From Micromonospora sp. HM5-17 (GTDB lineage: Bacteria > Actinomycetota > Actinomycetes > Mycobacteriales > Micromonosporaceae): a stretch of DNA of 64,000 nt. Below, one piece after another: positions 54,755 to 63,721 of the stretch (its first letter is position 1; each line of letters begins with the position of its first letter). The position numbers and the translations under genes are program-made. The DNA lies in NCBI RefSeq assembly GCF_003762835.1, contig NZ_RJWA01000002.1:62001-126000 (forward strand), written 5' to 3'. The notes under the pieces were generated by a model. The model had not been told where the DNA came from, made no database searches, and saw nothing but the letters and a program-made list of their open reading frames with translations.

Positions 54755-56302
54755 GTGTTTGACACCTTGAGTGACCGCCTCTCCGGGATCTTCAGCAAGC
54801 TGCGGGGCAAGGGTCGGCTCACCGACGCCGACATCGACGCCACCGCGCGGGAGATCCGCCTGGCGCTGCTGGAGGCGGACGTCGCCCTGCCCGTGGTGAA
54901 GTCCTTCATCGCCACCGTGAAGGAGCGGGCCCGGGGCGCCGAGGTGTCGCAGGCGCTGAACCCGGCCCAGCAGGTTATCAAGATCGTCCACGAGGAACTC
55001 ATCGCGGTACTGGGCGGCGAGAGCCGCCGGCTTCAGTTCGCCAAGCAGCCCCCCACGGTGATCATGCTGGCCGGTCTCCAGGGCTCCGGTAAGACCACCC
55101 TGGCCGGCAAGCTGGCCAACTGGCTCAAGGGCCAGGGCCACCAGCCGTTGCTGGTCGCCGCCGACCTCCAGCGCCCGAACGCGGTCAACCAGCTCCAGGT
55201 GCTCGGCGACCGGGCCGGGGTCGAGGTCTTCGCACCCGAGCCGGGCAACGGGGTCGGCGACCCGGTCCAGGTCGCCAAGGCGTCGATCGAACACGCCCGG
55301 CGGGCGGCCCGGGACATCGTCATCGTCGACACCGCCGGCCGGCTCGGCATCGACGCCGAGATGATGGCGCAGGCCGCCGCCATCCGGGACGCGATCGACC
55401 CGGACGAGGTCATCTTCGTCATCGACGCGATGGTCGGTCAGGACGCGGTCCGGACCGCCGAGGCGTTCCGGGACGGGGTCGGGATCACCGGCGTCGTCCT
55501 CTCCAAGCTCGACGGTGACGCCCGGGGTGGTGCGGCCCTGTCGGTCCGGCACGTCACCGGCCAGCCGATCCTCTTCGCCTCCACCGGTGAGAAGCTCGCC
55601 GACTTCGACATCTTCCACCCGGACCGGATGGCCAGCCGGATCCTCGGCATGGGCGACGTGCTCACCCTGATCGAGCAGGCGGAGCAGGCGTTCGACGCCG
55701 AGCAGAAGGAGAAGATGACCGCCAAGCTCCTCGGCGGCGAACAGTTCACCCTGGAGGACTTCCTCGACCAGCTCATCGCGGTACGCCGGATGGGTCCGAT
55801 CGCCAACGTCCTGGCGATGATGCCCGGGATGGGGCAGATGAAGGAGCAACTCGCCGAGCTGGACGACAAGCACTTCGACAAGGTCACCGCGATCATCCGG
55901 TCGATGACGCCGGCCGAGCGGGTCAACCCGAAGATCATCAACGGTTCCCGGCGGGCCCGGATCGCCAACGGCTCCGGGGTCACCGTGATGGACGTCAACC
56001 AGCTGCTCAACCGCTTCGCCGAGGCACAGAAGATGATGAAGCAGATGGGCGGCATGATGGGGTTGCCCGGAGCCCGGCGCAAGGCGACCAAGTCGCCGAA
56101 GAACAAGCGCAAGGGAGGCAAGGGCGGTGGCCGCCCCCGGGTCGGCGGTCCCGCCGGCGGCTTCCCCGCCGCCGGGATGCCGCAGCTTCCGCCGGGCCTG
56201 GATCCGACCGCCCTGGCCGGCAACCAGGGTCTGCCGCCCGGGTTCAAGCTGCCGAAGCTCGACTTCAGCAAGCTCACCAAGCGGGACGACCGGGACAGGT
56301 GA
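54755..56302 (+). CDS. ffh: Signal recognition particle protein Ffh
   Basis: A 515-residue SRP54 GTPase. The NG domain has FDTLSDRLSGIFSKLRGKGR, MLAGLQGSGKTTLAGKLANW (G1), VVDTAGRLG-like IVDTAGRLGID and SKLDGDARGGAALS. The M domain (about 300-435) includes MMPGMGQMKEQLAELDDKHF, MTPAERVNPKIINGSRRARI and the Met-rich MMKQMGGMMGLPG, which binds 4.5S RNA and signal peptides. The last 80 residues form a basic Gly/Pro-rich tail. It starts with GTG. Confidence 0.96.
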   Translation: MFDTLSDRLSGIFSKLRGKGRLTDADIDATAREIRLALLEADVALPVVKSFIATVKERARGAEVSQALNPAQQVIKIVHEELIAVLGGESRRLQFAKQPPTVIMLAGLQGSGKTTLAGKLANWLKGQGHQPLLVAADLQRPNAVNQLQVLGDRAGVEVFAPEPGNGVGDPVQVAKASIEHARRAARDIVIVDTAGRLGIDAEMMAQAAAIRDAIDPDEVIFVIDAMVGQDAVRTAEAFRDGVGITGVVLSKLDGDARGGAALSVRHVTGQPILFASTGEKLADFDIFHPDRMASRILGMGDVLTLIEQAEQAFDAEQKEKMTAKLLGGEQFTLEDFLDQLIAVRRMGPIANVLAMMPGMGQMKEQLAELDDKHFDKVTAIIRSMTPAERVNPKIINGSRRARIANGSGVTVMDVNQLLNRFAEAQKMMKQMGGMMGLPGARRKATKSPKNKRKGGKGGGRPRVGGPAGGFPAAGMPQLPPGLDPTALAGNQGLPPGFKLPKLDFSKLTKRDDRDR

Positions 56303-56497
56303 GCCTGCGGTCTCGCGCGCCCGTCTCCAAGGATTGTGACCGCGTCCGTCCCCAAGGACTGTGACGACGACACACGGGTCTGCCGCGAGGGCACCCCGGC
56401 AGCCCGGCTTCCGAGATCGAAGCGGAGCTCCGGCTGACGAGGGTTGGACCGGAGCCCTGGCTGACGAGATGATCCGGTGATCCGGTAGGACTGAGGC

Positions 56498-57580
56498 ATG
56501 GCGTTGCACGTGCGGGGCGTGGTGCTCCCTGACGACGAGGTCCGTGACCTCTGGCTGGTCGGCGACCGCGTCACCTTCACCCCGGTTCCGGGCGCCGAGA
56601 CCGTCGCCGACCGGGGGTTCGTGCTTCCTGGTCTGGTCGACGCCCACTGCCATCCCGGCATCGCCCCGGGGGCGGTGCCGATCACCTCGCTGGACCAGGC
56701 ACGGGCGCTGGCCACCATCGACCGGGACGCCGGGGTGCTGGCGATCCGGGACGCCGGTTCGCCGTACCCGTACCCGGAGCTGGAGGACGAGCCGGACCTG
56801 CCCCGGCTGGCCCGGGCCGGGCGGCACATCGCGTCGCCCCGCCGCTACCTGCGGGGCATCGCGCTGGAGGTCGAGGCCGCCGACGTCCGCGCCACGGTGA
56901 CGGAGCAGGCCCGGGCCGGGAACGGCTGGGTCAAGCTCGTCGGCGACTGGCTCGACCGGAGCACGGGTGACCTGGCGCCGTCCTGGGACGAGGCGACCCT
57001 GACCGCCGCGGTCGAGGCCGCGCACGCCGCCGGCGCCCGGGCGGCGGTGCACACCTTCTCCGAGGCGGCGGTCGAGATCATGGTCCGTGCCGGGGTGGAC
57101 TCGGTGGAGCACGGCACCGGGCTCCGCGCCGACCTGGTCGAGGAGATGGCCCGGCGCGGGACCGCCCTGGTGCCTACCATGATCAACATCGAGACGATCT
57201 TCGGAGGGATCGCCGAGCAGGCCCGGGAGAAGTTCCCCGGGTACGCCAAGCACATGCTCGCGCTGCGGGACAACTTCCCCTCGGTGGTCGGGGCGGCGTA
57301 CGAGGCCGGGGTGCCGATCTACGTCGGGACCGACGCGGGCGGTGGCATCGACCACGGGCTCGCCGCCCGGGAGATGCTGCTGCTGCACGAGCGGGCCGGG
57401 ATGTCGACGGTCGACGTGCTGGCCGCCGCCTCCTGGCGGGCACGGGAGTGGCTCGGCTTCCCCGGGCTCGTCGAGGACGGCCTCGCCGACCTCGTCGTCT
57501 ACGATGCCGACCCCCGGGCCGACCTGCGGGTGGTGCAGGCTCCGCGCCGGATCGTGCTGCGGGGCCGGGTGGTGCGCTGA
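56498..57580 (+). CDS. Amidohydrolase-family protein
   Basis: A 360-residue metal-dependent hydrolase with VLPGLVDAHCHPGIAP (HxH), IRDAGSPYPYPELEDEP, VKLVGDWLDRSTG (with K likely at the metal-bridging position), AVHTFSEAAVE (H), DSVEHGTGL (H) and IYVGTDAGGGIDHG (D). These metal ligands are in the expected order for imidazolonepropionase/prolidase-like members. The position after ffh matches mycobacterial Rv2915c. The substrate is unknown. Confidence 0.9.
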   Translation: MALHVRGVVLPDDEVRDLWLVGDRVTFTPVPGAETVADRGFVLPGLVDAHCHPGIAPGAVPITSLDQARALATIDRDAGVLAIRDAGSPYPYPELEDEPDLPRLARAGRHIASPRRYLRGIALEVEAADVRATVTEQARAGNGWVKLVGDWLDRSTGDLAPSWDEATLTAAVEAAHAAGARAAVHTFSEAAVEIMVRAGVDSVEHGTGLRADLVEEMARRGTALVPTMINIETIFGGIAEQAREKFPGYAKHMLALRDNFPSVVGAAYEAGVPIYVGTDAGGGIDHGLAAREMLLLHERAGMSTVDVLAAASWRAREWLGFPGLVEDGLADLVVYDADPRADLRVVQAPRRIVLRGRVVR

Positions 57581-57694
57581 CCGGCCGGCCGCGCCACCAC
57601 CGGCCGGACGGCGGCGCCGGAGCGGCGGACCCGGGCCGCACGGGTCCTCGCCCGGTCGCGGCGTTCCCGGCGCGGACGCCTAAGATGTGCCCTC

Positions 57695-59101
57695 ATGGCA
57701 CGCGTGCTCACTCCCCGTGCGGAGGACTTTCCCCGCTGGTACCAGGACCTGATCGCCAAGGCGCAGCTCGCCGACAACGGGCCGGTCCGCGGGACGATGG
57801 TCATCCGCCCGACCGGCTACGCCATCTGGGAACGGATGCAGGCCGAGATGGACGCCCGGATCAAGGCCGCCGGGGCGGAGAACGCGTACTTCCCGCTCTT
57901 CATCCCCGAGAGCTACCTGCGTCGCGAGGCGGAGCACGTCGAGGGCTTCTCGCCGGAGCTGGCGGTGGTCACCCATGGCGGCGGCAAGCAGCTCGCCGAG
58001 CCGGTGGTGGTCCGGCCGACCAGCGAGACGGTGATCGGCGAGTTCATGGCCAAGTGGGTCGACTCGTACCGGGACCTGCCGCTGCTGCTCAACCAGTGGG
58101 CGAACGTTGTCCGCTGGGAGCTGCGGCCCCGGGTCTTCCTGCGGACCAGTGAGTTCCTCTGGCAGGAGGGTCACACCGCGCACGCCGACGAGGCCGACGC
58201 CCGGGCGTACGCCCGCAAGATCCTGCACGAGGTCTACGAGGACTTCATGGTCGGCGTCCTCGGCATCCCGGTGCTGACCGGCCTGAAGACCGCCCGGGAG
58301 CGGTTCGCCGGCGCGATCCGCACCTACACCCTCGAGGGCATGATGGGCGACGGCAAGGCGCTGCAGATGGGCACCTCGCACGAGCTCGGGCAGAACTTCG
58401 CGAAGGCGTTCGACATCACCTACACCTCGGCCGCGCGCACCGTGGAGCACGCCTGGACCACCTCCTGGGGCAGCTCCACCCGGATGCTCGGTGGACTGAT
58501 CATGTGCCACGGCGACGACAACGGGCTGCGGGTGCCGCCCCGGCTGGCGCCGGTGCAGGCCTACGTCATGGTGGTCAAGGAGGGCGACGGGGTCACCGAG
58601 GCCGCGGTCAAGCTCCGCGACGCGCTGCGCGACGCCGGGGTCCGGGTCGGGTTCGACGACCGGATCGACACCCCGTTCGGCCGCCGGGCAGTCGACGCCG
58701 AGCTCAAGGGCTATCCGGTACGGATCGAGGTCGGTCCCCGCGATCTCGCCGCCGGCAACGCGGTGCTGGTTCGGCGTACCAACGGATCGAAGACCACCGT
58801 CCCGGTGCCGGACGTGGTCGCGGCGGTGCTCGCCGCCCTCGACGCCGACCAGCAGGCGCTGTACGACGAGGCGCTGGCGATGCGTGAGTCCCGGACGGCC
58901 GACGTGGAGTCCCTGGACGACGCGATCGCGGCGGCGGCGACCGGCTGGGCCCGGGTGCCGTGGTCGGTCGTGGGGGTCGAGGGCGAGGCGAAGGCGAACG
59001 CCCAGGGCGTCACGGTCCGCTGCCTGCGTCGGGCCGACGGGACGGTGCCGGACTCGGAGGACGAGCCGGACCTGGTGGCCATCCTGGCCCGCTCCTACTG
59101 A
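57695..59101 (+). CDS. proS: Proline--tRNA ligase (archaeal/eukaryotic type)
   Basis: A 468-residue class II aminoacyl-tRNA synthetase. It has RAEDFPRWYQDLIAKAQLAD, GTMVIRPTGYAIWERMQAEM, LRPRVFLRTSEFLWQEGHTA (motif 2) and LGGLIMCHGDDNGLRVPPRL (motif 3), plus an anticodon-binding domain. The length and the absence of the large editing insertion place it in the archaeal/eukaryal-like ProRS group (type 3), not the 570-residue bacterial type. Acquisition by ancient transfer is known for this form in some bacteria. DUF402 follows directly. Confidence 0.95.
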   Translation: MARVLTPRAEDFPRWYQDLIAKAQLADNGPVRGTMVIRPTGYAIWERMQAEMDARIKAAGAENAYFPLFIPESYLRREAEHVEGFSPELAVVTHGGGKQLAEPVVVRPTSETVIGEFMAKWVDSYRDLPLLLNQWANVVRWELRPRVFLRTSEFLWQEGHTAHADEADARAYARKILHEVYEDFMVGVLGIPVLTGLKTARERFAGAIRTYTLEGMMGDGKALQMGTSHELGQNFAKAFDITYTSAARTVEHAWTTSWGSSTRMLGGLIMCHGDDNGLRVPPRLAPVQAYVMVVKEGDGVTEAAVKLRDALRDAGVRVGFDDRIDTPFGRRAVDAELKGYPVRIEVGPRDLAAGNAVLVRRTNGSKTTVPVPDVVAAVLAALDADQQALYDEALAMRESRTADVESLDDAIAAAATGWARVPWSVVGVEGEAKANAQGVTVRCLRRADGTVPDSEDEPDLVAILARSY

Positions 59102-59103
59102 CC

Positions 59104-59757
59104 GTGGGTGAGTCACGCTTCGCCCCGGGCCGGGTCGTCCTGCACCGCAACGTCCGGCGGGGCCGGATCGGCTGGGTGCGGCCGGGCCGCGTGGTCAGCG
59201 ACGACGAGCGCGGCCTGCTGCTCTGGATCGCCCGGAAGACGCCGGTGGCCCACGAGGTCACCGCGGACGGCCGGGGAATGCGGGCCATGTCGTTTGCCGA
59301 GTGGCTGACCAACTCCTACCGGCTCAGCGTCTCGACCTGGGAAGGCCCGCCGGTGTTGAAGTTCCTGCCCGCCGGGGCCAACCACTCGGTCTGGTTCTTC
59401 CGCACCGAGGACGACCGGTTCGCCAACTGGTACGTCAACCTGGAGGAGCACGCCGTCCGCTGGGACGACGGCGAGGTCGCCGGCGTCGACATGGTCGACC
59501 AGGACCTCGACGTGGTTATCCGACCCGACCGGAGTTGGGCCTGGAAGGACGAGGACGAGTTCGCCGAGCGGCTGGCCTACCCGGACGACTACTGGGTGCC
59601 GGATCCGGCGGCGGTGCGGGCCGAGGGCGAGCGGGTGATCAAGCTGGCCGAGGCCGGGGAGTTCCCGTTCGACGGCACCTGGACCGACTTCGTCCCGGAC
59701 CCCGACTGGCCGGTGCCGACCCTGCCGGCGGGCTGGGACCGTCCACCCGCGCGCTGA
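59104..59757 (+). CDS. DUF402 protein
   Basis: A 217-residue protein starting with GTG two bases after the proS stop. It contains the DUF402 pattern: VVLHRNVRRGRIGWVRPGRV at the N-terminus, VWFFRTEDDRFANWYVNLEE, and VDMVDQDLDVVIRPDRSWAWKDEDEF with conserved acidic residues. Some members are nucleoside-phosphate phosphatases (Mg-dependent). It is likely co-transcribed with proS. Confidence 0.88.
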   Translation: MGESRFAPGRVVLHRNVRRGRIGWVRPGRVVSDDERGLLLWIARKTPVAHEVTADGRGMRAMSFAEWLTNSYRLSVSTWEGPPVLKFLPAGANHSVWFFRTEDDRFANWYVNLEEHAVRWDDGEVAGVDMVDQDLDVVIRPDRSWAWKDEDEFAERLAYPDDYWVPDPAAVRAEGERVIKLAEAGEFPFDGTWTDFVPDPDWPVPTLPAGWDRPPAR

Positions 59758-60266
59758 CCTCTCGCCGGTTCGGCCCGCACTCGCCGGCTGTCCAGCGGAC
59801 CGGTCGCTCGCCCGCCACACCACGGTCACGCCCCGGTGCCCCGGCCCGGGCGCGGGTCGGGCCGGCTCCTTCACGACCGGCGCCTCGGTTCGCCTCACCG
59901 ACCGTCGGGGTTCTCCTGTGCCGCGAGGGCCTCGGCCTGTCTGCCTGCCTGCCTCCTTCCCTCTCCGGGGCTGCCTTGGCCCGCGTAAGCTTCTTCCCTC
60001 TCCCAAGGCTGTCCTGGCCTGCGTGGACTCCCTCCCCCTCCCCCGAGGGCCTCGGCCGGTACGGCGTCCGGAGCGCCGCCCCGGATGGCCTCGTCGGCCG
60101 GCAGCGCGGCGGTGCCGGGGCGTCCCCCCGGGTTCGCGGCGCTGTGCGGCGATCCGCAGGAGCGGATCGCGGACCTCGGGCGGGGCCGACCGGGCCGGTG
60201 GCGTGCGTGAGCCTGGGACTCCGAGCCCCAGCCGCCGGACCCGCGGGCAGGCTCGGGAGGGGGAGT
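59758..60266. other. Repeat-bearing intergenic region before the ABC operon
   Basis: This is the left part of a 731-base spacer without a convincing gene. It contains pyrimidine-rich imperfect repeats (listed separately). The right part (60267-60488) holds the putative control region of the ABC operon. Confidence 0.6.
59924..60057. repeat. Pyrimidine-rich imperfect repeat cluster
   Basis: CGAGGGCCTCGGCC occurs exactly at 59924-59937 and 60044-60057. Between them a unit of about 31 bases beginning CTTCCCTCTCC repeats imperfectly at 59956 and 59993 (37-base offset), preceded by a run of TGCC units at 59942-59953. Confidence 0.85.
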
Positions 60267-60381
60267 TATCGGTAGTTTTCCGATAGTCACGGCCGGGGTA
60301 GCGCGGCGGTCTTGATCGGATAACCATTGGCTTTCAGTCGAGCCGTAGGTATTGACCTTTGCCTACGGGGGGTCGTAACGT
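60267..60381 (+). promoter_or_regulatory. Promoter and candidate operator of the sugar ABC operon
   Basis: TTGACC (60352-60357) and TAACGT (60376-60381), 18 bases apart, form a good promoter. The -35 is embedded in an inverted repeat, CCGTAGG (60343-60349) and CCTACGG (60362-60368), which would suit a repressor site. A second inverted repeat, TATCGG/CCGATA (60267-60285), lies 58 bases further upstream. Confidence 0.58.
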
Positions 60382-60488
60382 GCGGCGCATCGGATCCTGA
60401 TTCTCGGAACTCAGCCCGGATGTTTCGGAACCACCGCCACGGCCCAGCCGGGCCGTACGTCCTGCATGCCCGTTGAAAGGGACAGCGC

Positions 60489-61778
60489 ATGACCACCCAT
60501 ATCACTCGTCGATCGCTACTGGGCCTCGCCGGGGCCGGCGCGGGTGCCGCGCTCCTCGGCGCCTGCGGCAATGACGACGGAGGCAGCGCCGACGGCAAGG
60601 CCACCATCGAGTGGTGGCACATCTCCAACACCGACCCGATGCTCAGCGTCTGGGCCGAGCTGGCCAACGCGTACATGGCGCAGCACCCCGACGTGAAGAT
60701 CAACATCACGCCGCTCGAGAACCAGGCCTTCAAGTCCAAGCTGACCACCGTCACCCAGTCGGGCAAGGCGCCAAGTCTCTTCAGCTCCTGGGGCGGCGGC
60801 GTACTCAAGCAGCAGGTGGAGGCCGGCCTGGTCAAGGACATCAGCGGTGCCATGCCGGGCTTCATCGAGAACATCTCGCCGGTGCCGCTGAAGTACTACC
60901 AGGTCGACGGCAAGCAGTACGCCCTGCCGTTCGACAACGGCATGGTCGGCTTCTGGTACAACAAGGACCTCTTCGCCAAGGCCGGCATCGCGGCCCCGCC
61001 GCAGACCTGGGGCGAGTTCCTGGAGGTGGTCCGTAAGCTCAAGGCCTCCGGCACCATCCCCATCGCCCTCGGCGGCAAGGAGAAGTGGCCGGCCCACTTC
61101 TACTTCTCCTACCTGGTGCTGCGCATCGGCGGCGCGGATGCGCTGGAGGCGGCGAACGCCGCGAAGGACTTCCGGCGCCCGGAGATCATCCAGGCCGGAC
61201 AGCGCCTGAAGGAGTTGGTCGACCTCGAGCCGTTCCAGCCGGGCTTCCTCGGTGCGACGTACCCGAACCCGGACGGCCAGGCGGCCCTGGTGGGCAACGG
61301 CAAGGCCGCGATGGAGCTGATGGGCCAGTGGGCGCCCTCGACGCAGGCGGCGTACTCGACCGACCAGAAGGGACAGGGCGACAAGATCGCGTTCTTCCCG
61401 TTCCCGGCGGTCGAGGGGGGCGCGGGGAAGATCACCGATGTCTTCGGCGGCGGGAACGGCTTCGCGATCGGCCACGACGCGCCCGAGCAGACCGTCGACT
61501 TCCTCAAGTTCCTGCTGAGCCTGGAGAGCCAGCGCAAGGGTGCGGCCACCAACTCCATCATCCCGGTCGCCAAGGGCGCCGAGGAGGCGCTCACCGACGC
61601 CAACCAGAAGTTGGTCGCCAAGACCGTGTCCGAGGCCACCGGGTTCCAGCTCTACCTGGACCAGGCGTGGGCGCCGGCGATCGGCGAGCAGATCAACGCC
61701 AGCGTCACGGAGCTGATCGCCGGGAAGGCGAGCCCCGAACAGGTCGCAGAGTCCATCACCAATGCCGCGAAGCGTTAG
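60489..61778 (+). CDS. Sugar ABC transporter solute-binding lipoprotein
   Basis: A 429-residue family 1 extracellular binding protein. The leader TRRSLLGLAGAGAGAALLGAC has twin arginines at 7-8 and a lipobox Cys at 26, so it is probably exported folded by Tat and lipidated. The mature part shows ATIEWWHISNTDPMLSVWAE, PFDNGMVGFWYNKDLFAKAG and PAPQTW-like APPQTWGEFLEVVRKLKASG typical of carbohydrate-binding proteins. The two permeases follow in overlapping frames. The sugar is unknown, and no glycosidase or ATPase gene is next to it. Confidence 0.93.
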   Translation: MTTHITRRSLLGLAGAGAGAALLGACGNDDGGSADGKATIEWWHISNTDPMLSVWAELANAYMAQHPDVKINITPLENQAFKSKLTTVTQSGKAPSLFSSWGGGVLKQQVEAGLVKDISGAMPGFIENISPVPLKYYQVDGKQYALPFDNGMVGFWYNKDLFAKAGIAAPPQTWGEFLEVVRKLKASGTIPIALGGKEKWPAHFYFSYLVLRIGGADALEAANAAKDFRRPEIIQAGQRLKELVDLEPFQPGFLGATYPNPDGQAALVGNGKAAMELMGQWAPSTQAAYSTDQKGQGDKIAFFPFPAVEGGAGKITDVFGGGNGFAIGHDAPEQTVDFLKFLLSLESQRKGAATNSIIPVAKGAEEALTDANQKLVAKTVSEATGFQLYLDQAWAPAIGEQINASVTELIAGKASPEQVAESITNAAKR

Positions 61779-62817
61779 TCACCCGACCGGCACCCAGCGC
61801 CCGCCGTCCGCGCGTGGGGTGCCGGCGACCGCGCGGCCCGGGGTCGGGAAGCAGTCCGCTCCCCGGCCCCGGTCCCGGGGCCGGAGCCGGGCCCGACTCC
61901 GCACCGTGTTCCGGGATCGCGGCTGGCCGACCATCGTCGTCTTCCTGGCGCCGGCACTGCTGCTGTTCTGTCTGGTCGTGCTCGGCCCGATCGTGCTCGC
62001 CGCCTACACCAGCCTGTTCAAGTGGAACGGCTTCGGCGGACTGCCGACCGACTTCATCGGCCTAGACAACTACCGCCGGATGCTGGCCGACGAGATCTTC
62101 CTCGGCGACCTGTGGCGGGGCTTCATCCTGGTGGTGCTCTCGCTCGGCGTCCAACTGCCGATCGCGCTGGCGCTCGCGCTGCTGCTCAACCAGAAGATCC
62201 GGTTCCGGGCGGTGTACCGGGTGATGTTCTTCGCCCCGTACGTCCTCTCCGAGGTCATCACGGCCGTCCTCTTCACGATGGTGCTCTCCCCGGAGGTCGG
62301 CCTCGCCAACGAGGTGCTCCGGGCCGTCGGCATGGACAACCTGGCCGCCGAGTGGCTCTCCGACCCCGACACCGTGTTGTACGCGGTCTTCGTGGTGATC
62401 ACGTGGAAGTACTTCGGCTTCTACATGATCCTGTTCCTCGCCGCCCGGCAGGGCATCCCGGCGGAGCTCATCGAGGCGGCCTCCGTGGACGGCGCCGACT
62501 CCTGGCGGGTCTTCCGGCACGTGACCCTGCCGCTGCTCGGCCCGACCATCCGGATCGCGATCTTCCTGTCGATCATCGGCACGATCCAGCTCTTCGACGC
62601 GGTCTGGGTCCTGACCGGCGGCGGGCCGGTGAACGCGTCCGAGACGATGGCCATCACCATGTTCCAGTACGGCTTCCGCCGCTTCGAGGTCGGCTACGGC
62701 ACGGCGATCAGCATGGCGATGTTCATCATCAGTCTCGTCTTCGCACTGCTGTACCAGCGGTTCGTGCTGCGCCGCGACATGGAGGGGGCGATCACCGTGG
62801 CAAAGGGTCGATCATGA
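61762..62817 (+). CDS. Sugar ABC transporter permease 1
   Basis: A 351-residue MalF-type inner-membrane permease with about six helices (IVVFLAPALLLFCLVVLGPI and others). The cytoplasmic EAA loop EAASVDGADSWRVFRHVTLP contacts the ATPase. The ATG at 61762 overlaps the binding-protein gene by 17 bases; the first 45 residues are basic and not conserved, so the true start could be later. Its stop overlaps permease 2 (ATGA). Confidence 0.94.
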   Translation: MPRSVSHPTGTQRPPSARGVPATARPGVGKQSAPRPRSRGRSRARLRTVFRDRGWPTIVVFLAPALLLFCLVVLGPIVLAAYTSLFKWNGFGGLPTDFIGLDNYRRMLADEIFLGDLWRGFILVVLSLGVQLPIALALALLLNQKIRFRAVYRVMFFAPYVLSEVITAVLFTMVLSPEVGLANEVLRAVGMDNLAAEWLSDPDTVLYAVFVVITWKYFGFYMILFLAARQGIPAELIEAASVDGADSWRVFRHVTLPLLGPTIRIAIFLSIIGTIQLFDAVWVLTGGGPVNASETMAITMFQYGFRRFEVGYGTAISMAMFIISLVFALLYQRFVLRRDMEGAITVAKGRS

Positions 62818-63698
62818 GCGGGCCGGGTACGCTCGCCCGACGTGACGCGGCGGCCCGCCGGACCGGGCGCCGGGGCCGCAGCCCGGTCGTCTCCGCGCTG
62901 CTGCACCTGACCTGCATCACCATCGGCGCCTTCATCGTGGTGCCGATCATCTATGGCGTGCTGGGCGGGTTCAAGGACAACGGCCAGCTCGCCCAGAACC
63001 CGTTCGGGCTGCCCGATCCCTGGGTGACCTCCAACTACACCGACATCTTCGTGTCGGCGTCGTTCTGGCGGCAACTGGGCAACAGCCTGCTCATCGCGGT
63101 GGCCACCACCGTGCTGGTGGTCGGGGTGTCGGCGATGGCGGCGTACGTCTTCGCCCGGTTCGCCTTCCGGGGCCGCGAGTTCTTCTTCACGCTCTTCGCG
63201 ATGGGGCTGATGTTCCCGTTCGCGGTCGCGATCCTGCCGCTGTTCGTCCTGCTCCGGGCGATGGGGTTGCTGGACAACCCGCTCGGGGTGATCCTGCCGC
63301 AGGCTGCCTTCGGCCTACCGGTCACGATCATCGTCCTGCGGGGCTTCTTCCGGGAGATCCCCCGGGAGATCGAGGAGGCGGCGACGGTCGACGGGTGTAG
63401 TCCCTTCGGCTTCTTCTGGAAAATCCTGCTCCCGATGGCCCGGCCCGCGCTGGCGACCGTCTCGGTGCTGGCCATCGTGGCGAGCTGGAACAACTTCATG
63501 CTGCCCCTGGTGATCTTCAACGACCAGAGCTGGTGGACCCTGCCGCTCGGCGTGCAGCAGTTCCAGGGCCAGTACGCCAGCGACACGGCGCGGATCCTCG
63601 CGTACGTCGTGGTGGCGATGATCCCCGCGCTGGCGCTCTACGCGGTCGCCGAACGCCAGCTCATCGGCGGTCTGACCGCCGGTGCGACGAAGGGCTGA
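62814..63698 (+). CDS. Sugar ABC transporter permease 2
   Basis: A 294-residue MalG-type permease: LLHLTCITIGAFIVVPIIYG as first helix, then VLVVGVSAMAAYVFARFAFR and the EAA loop EEAATVDGCSPFGFFWKILL. It starts with ATG overlapping the permease 1 stop. No ATPase follows within the window; such operons commonly share an MsmK-type ATPase encoded elsewhere. A hairpin follows the stop. Confidence 0.95.
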   Translation: MSGPGTLARRDAAARRTGRRGRSPVVSALLHLTCITIGAFIVVPIIYGVLGGFKDNGQLAQNPFGLPDPWVTSNYTDIFVSASFWRQLGNSLLIAVATTVLVVGVSAMAAYVFARFAFRGREFFFTLFAMGLMFPFAVAILPLFVLLRAMGLLDNPLGVILPQAAFGLPVTIIVLRGFFREIPREIEEAATVDGCSPFGFFWKILLPMARPALATVSVLAIVASWNNFMLPLVIFNDQSWWTLPLGVQQFQGQYASDTARILAYVVVAMIPALALYAVAERQLIGGLTAGATKG

Positions 63699-63721
63699 GG
63701 CGGCGGGCCGGCCCCGCCGCC
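63699..63721 (+). terminator. Terminator after the ABC operon
   Basis: GGCGGCGGG (63699-63707) and CCCGCCGCC (63713-63721) form a perfect 9-bp stem with a 5-base loop, directly after the permease 2 stop. Confidence 0.75.

Noticed and set aside
54605-57388. Minus-strand open frame of 927 codons
   Set aside because: It is antisense to ffh and the amidohydrolase gene, with no recognisable protein.
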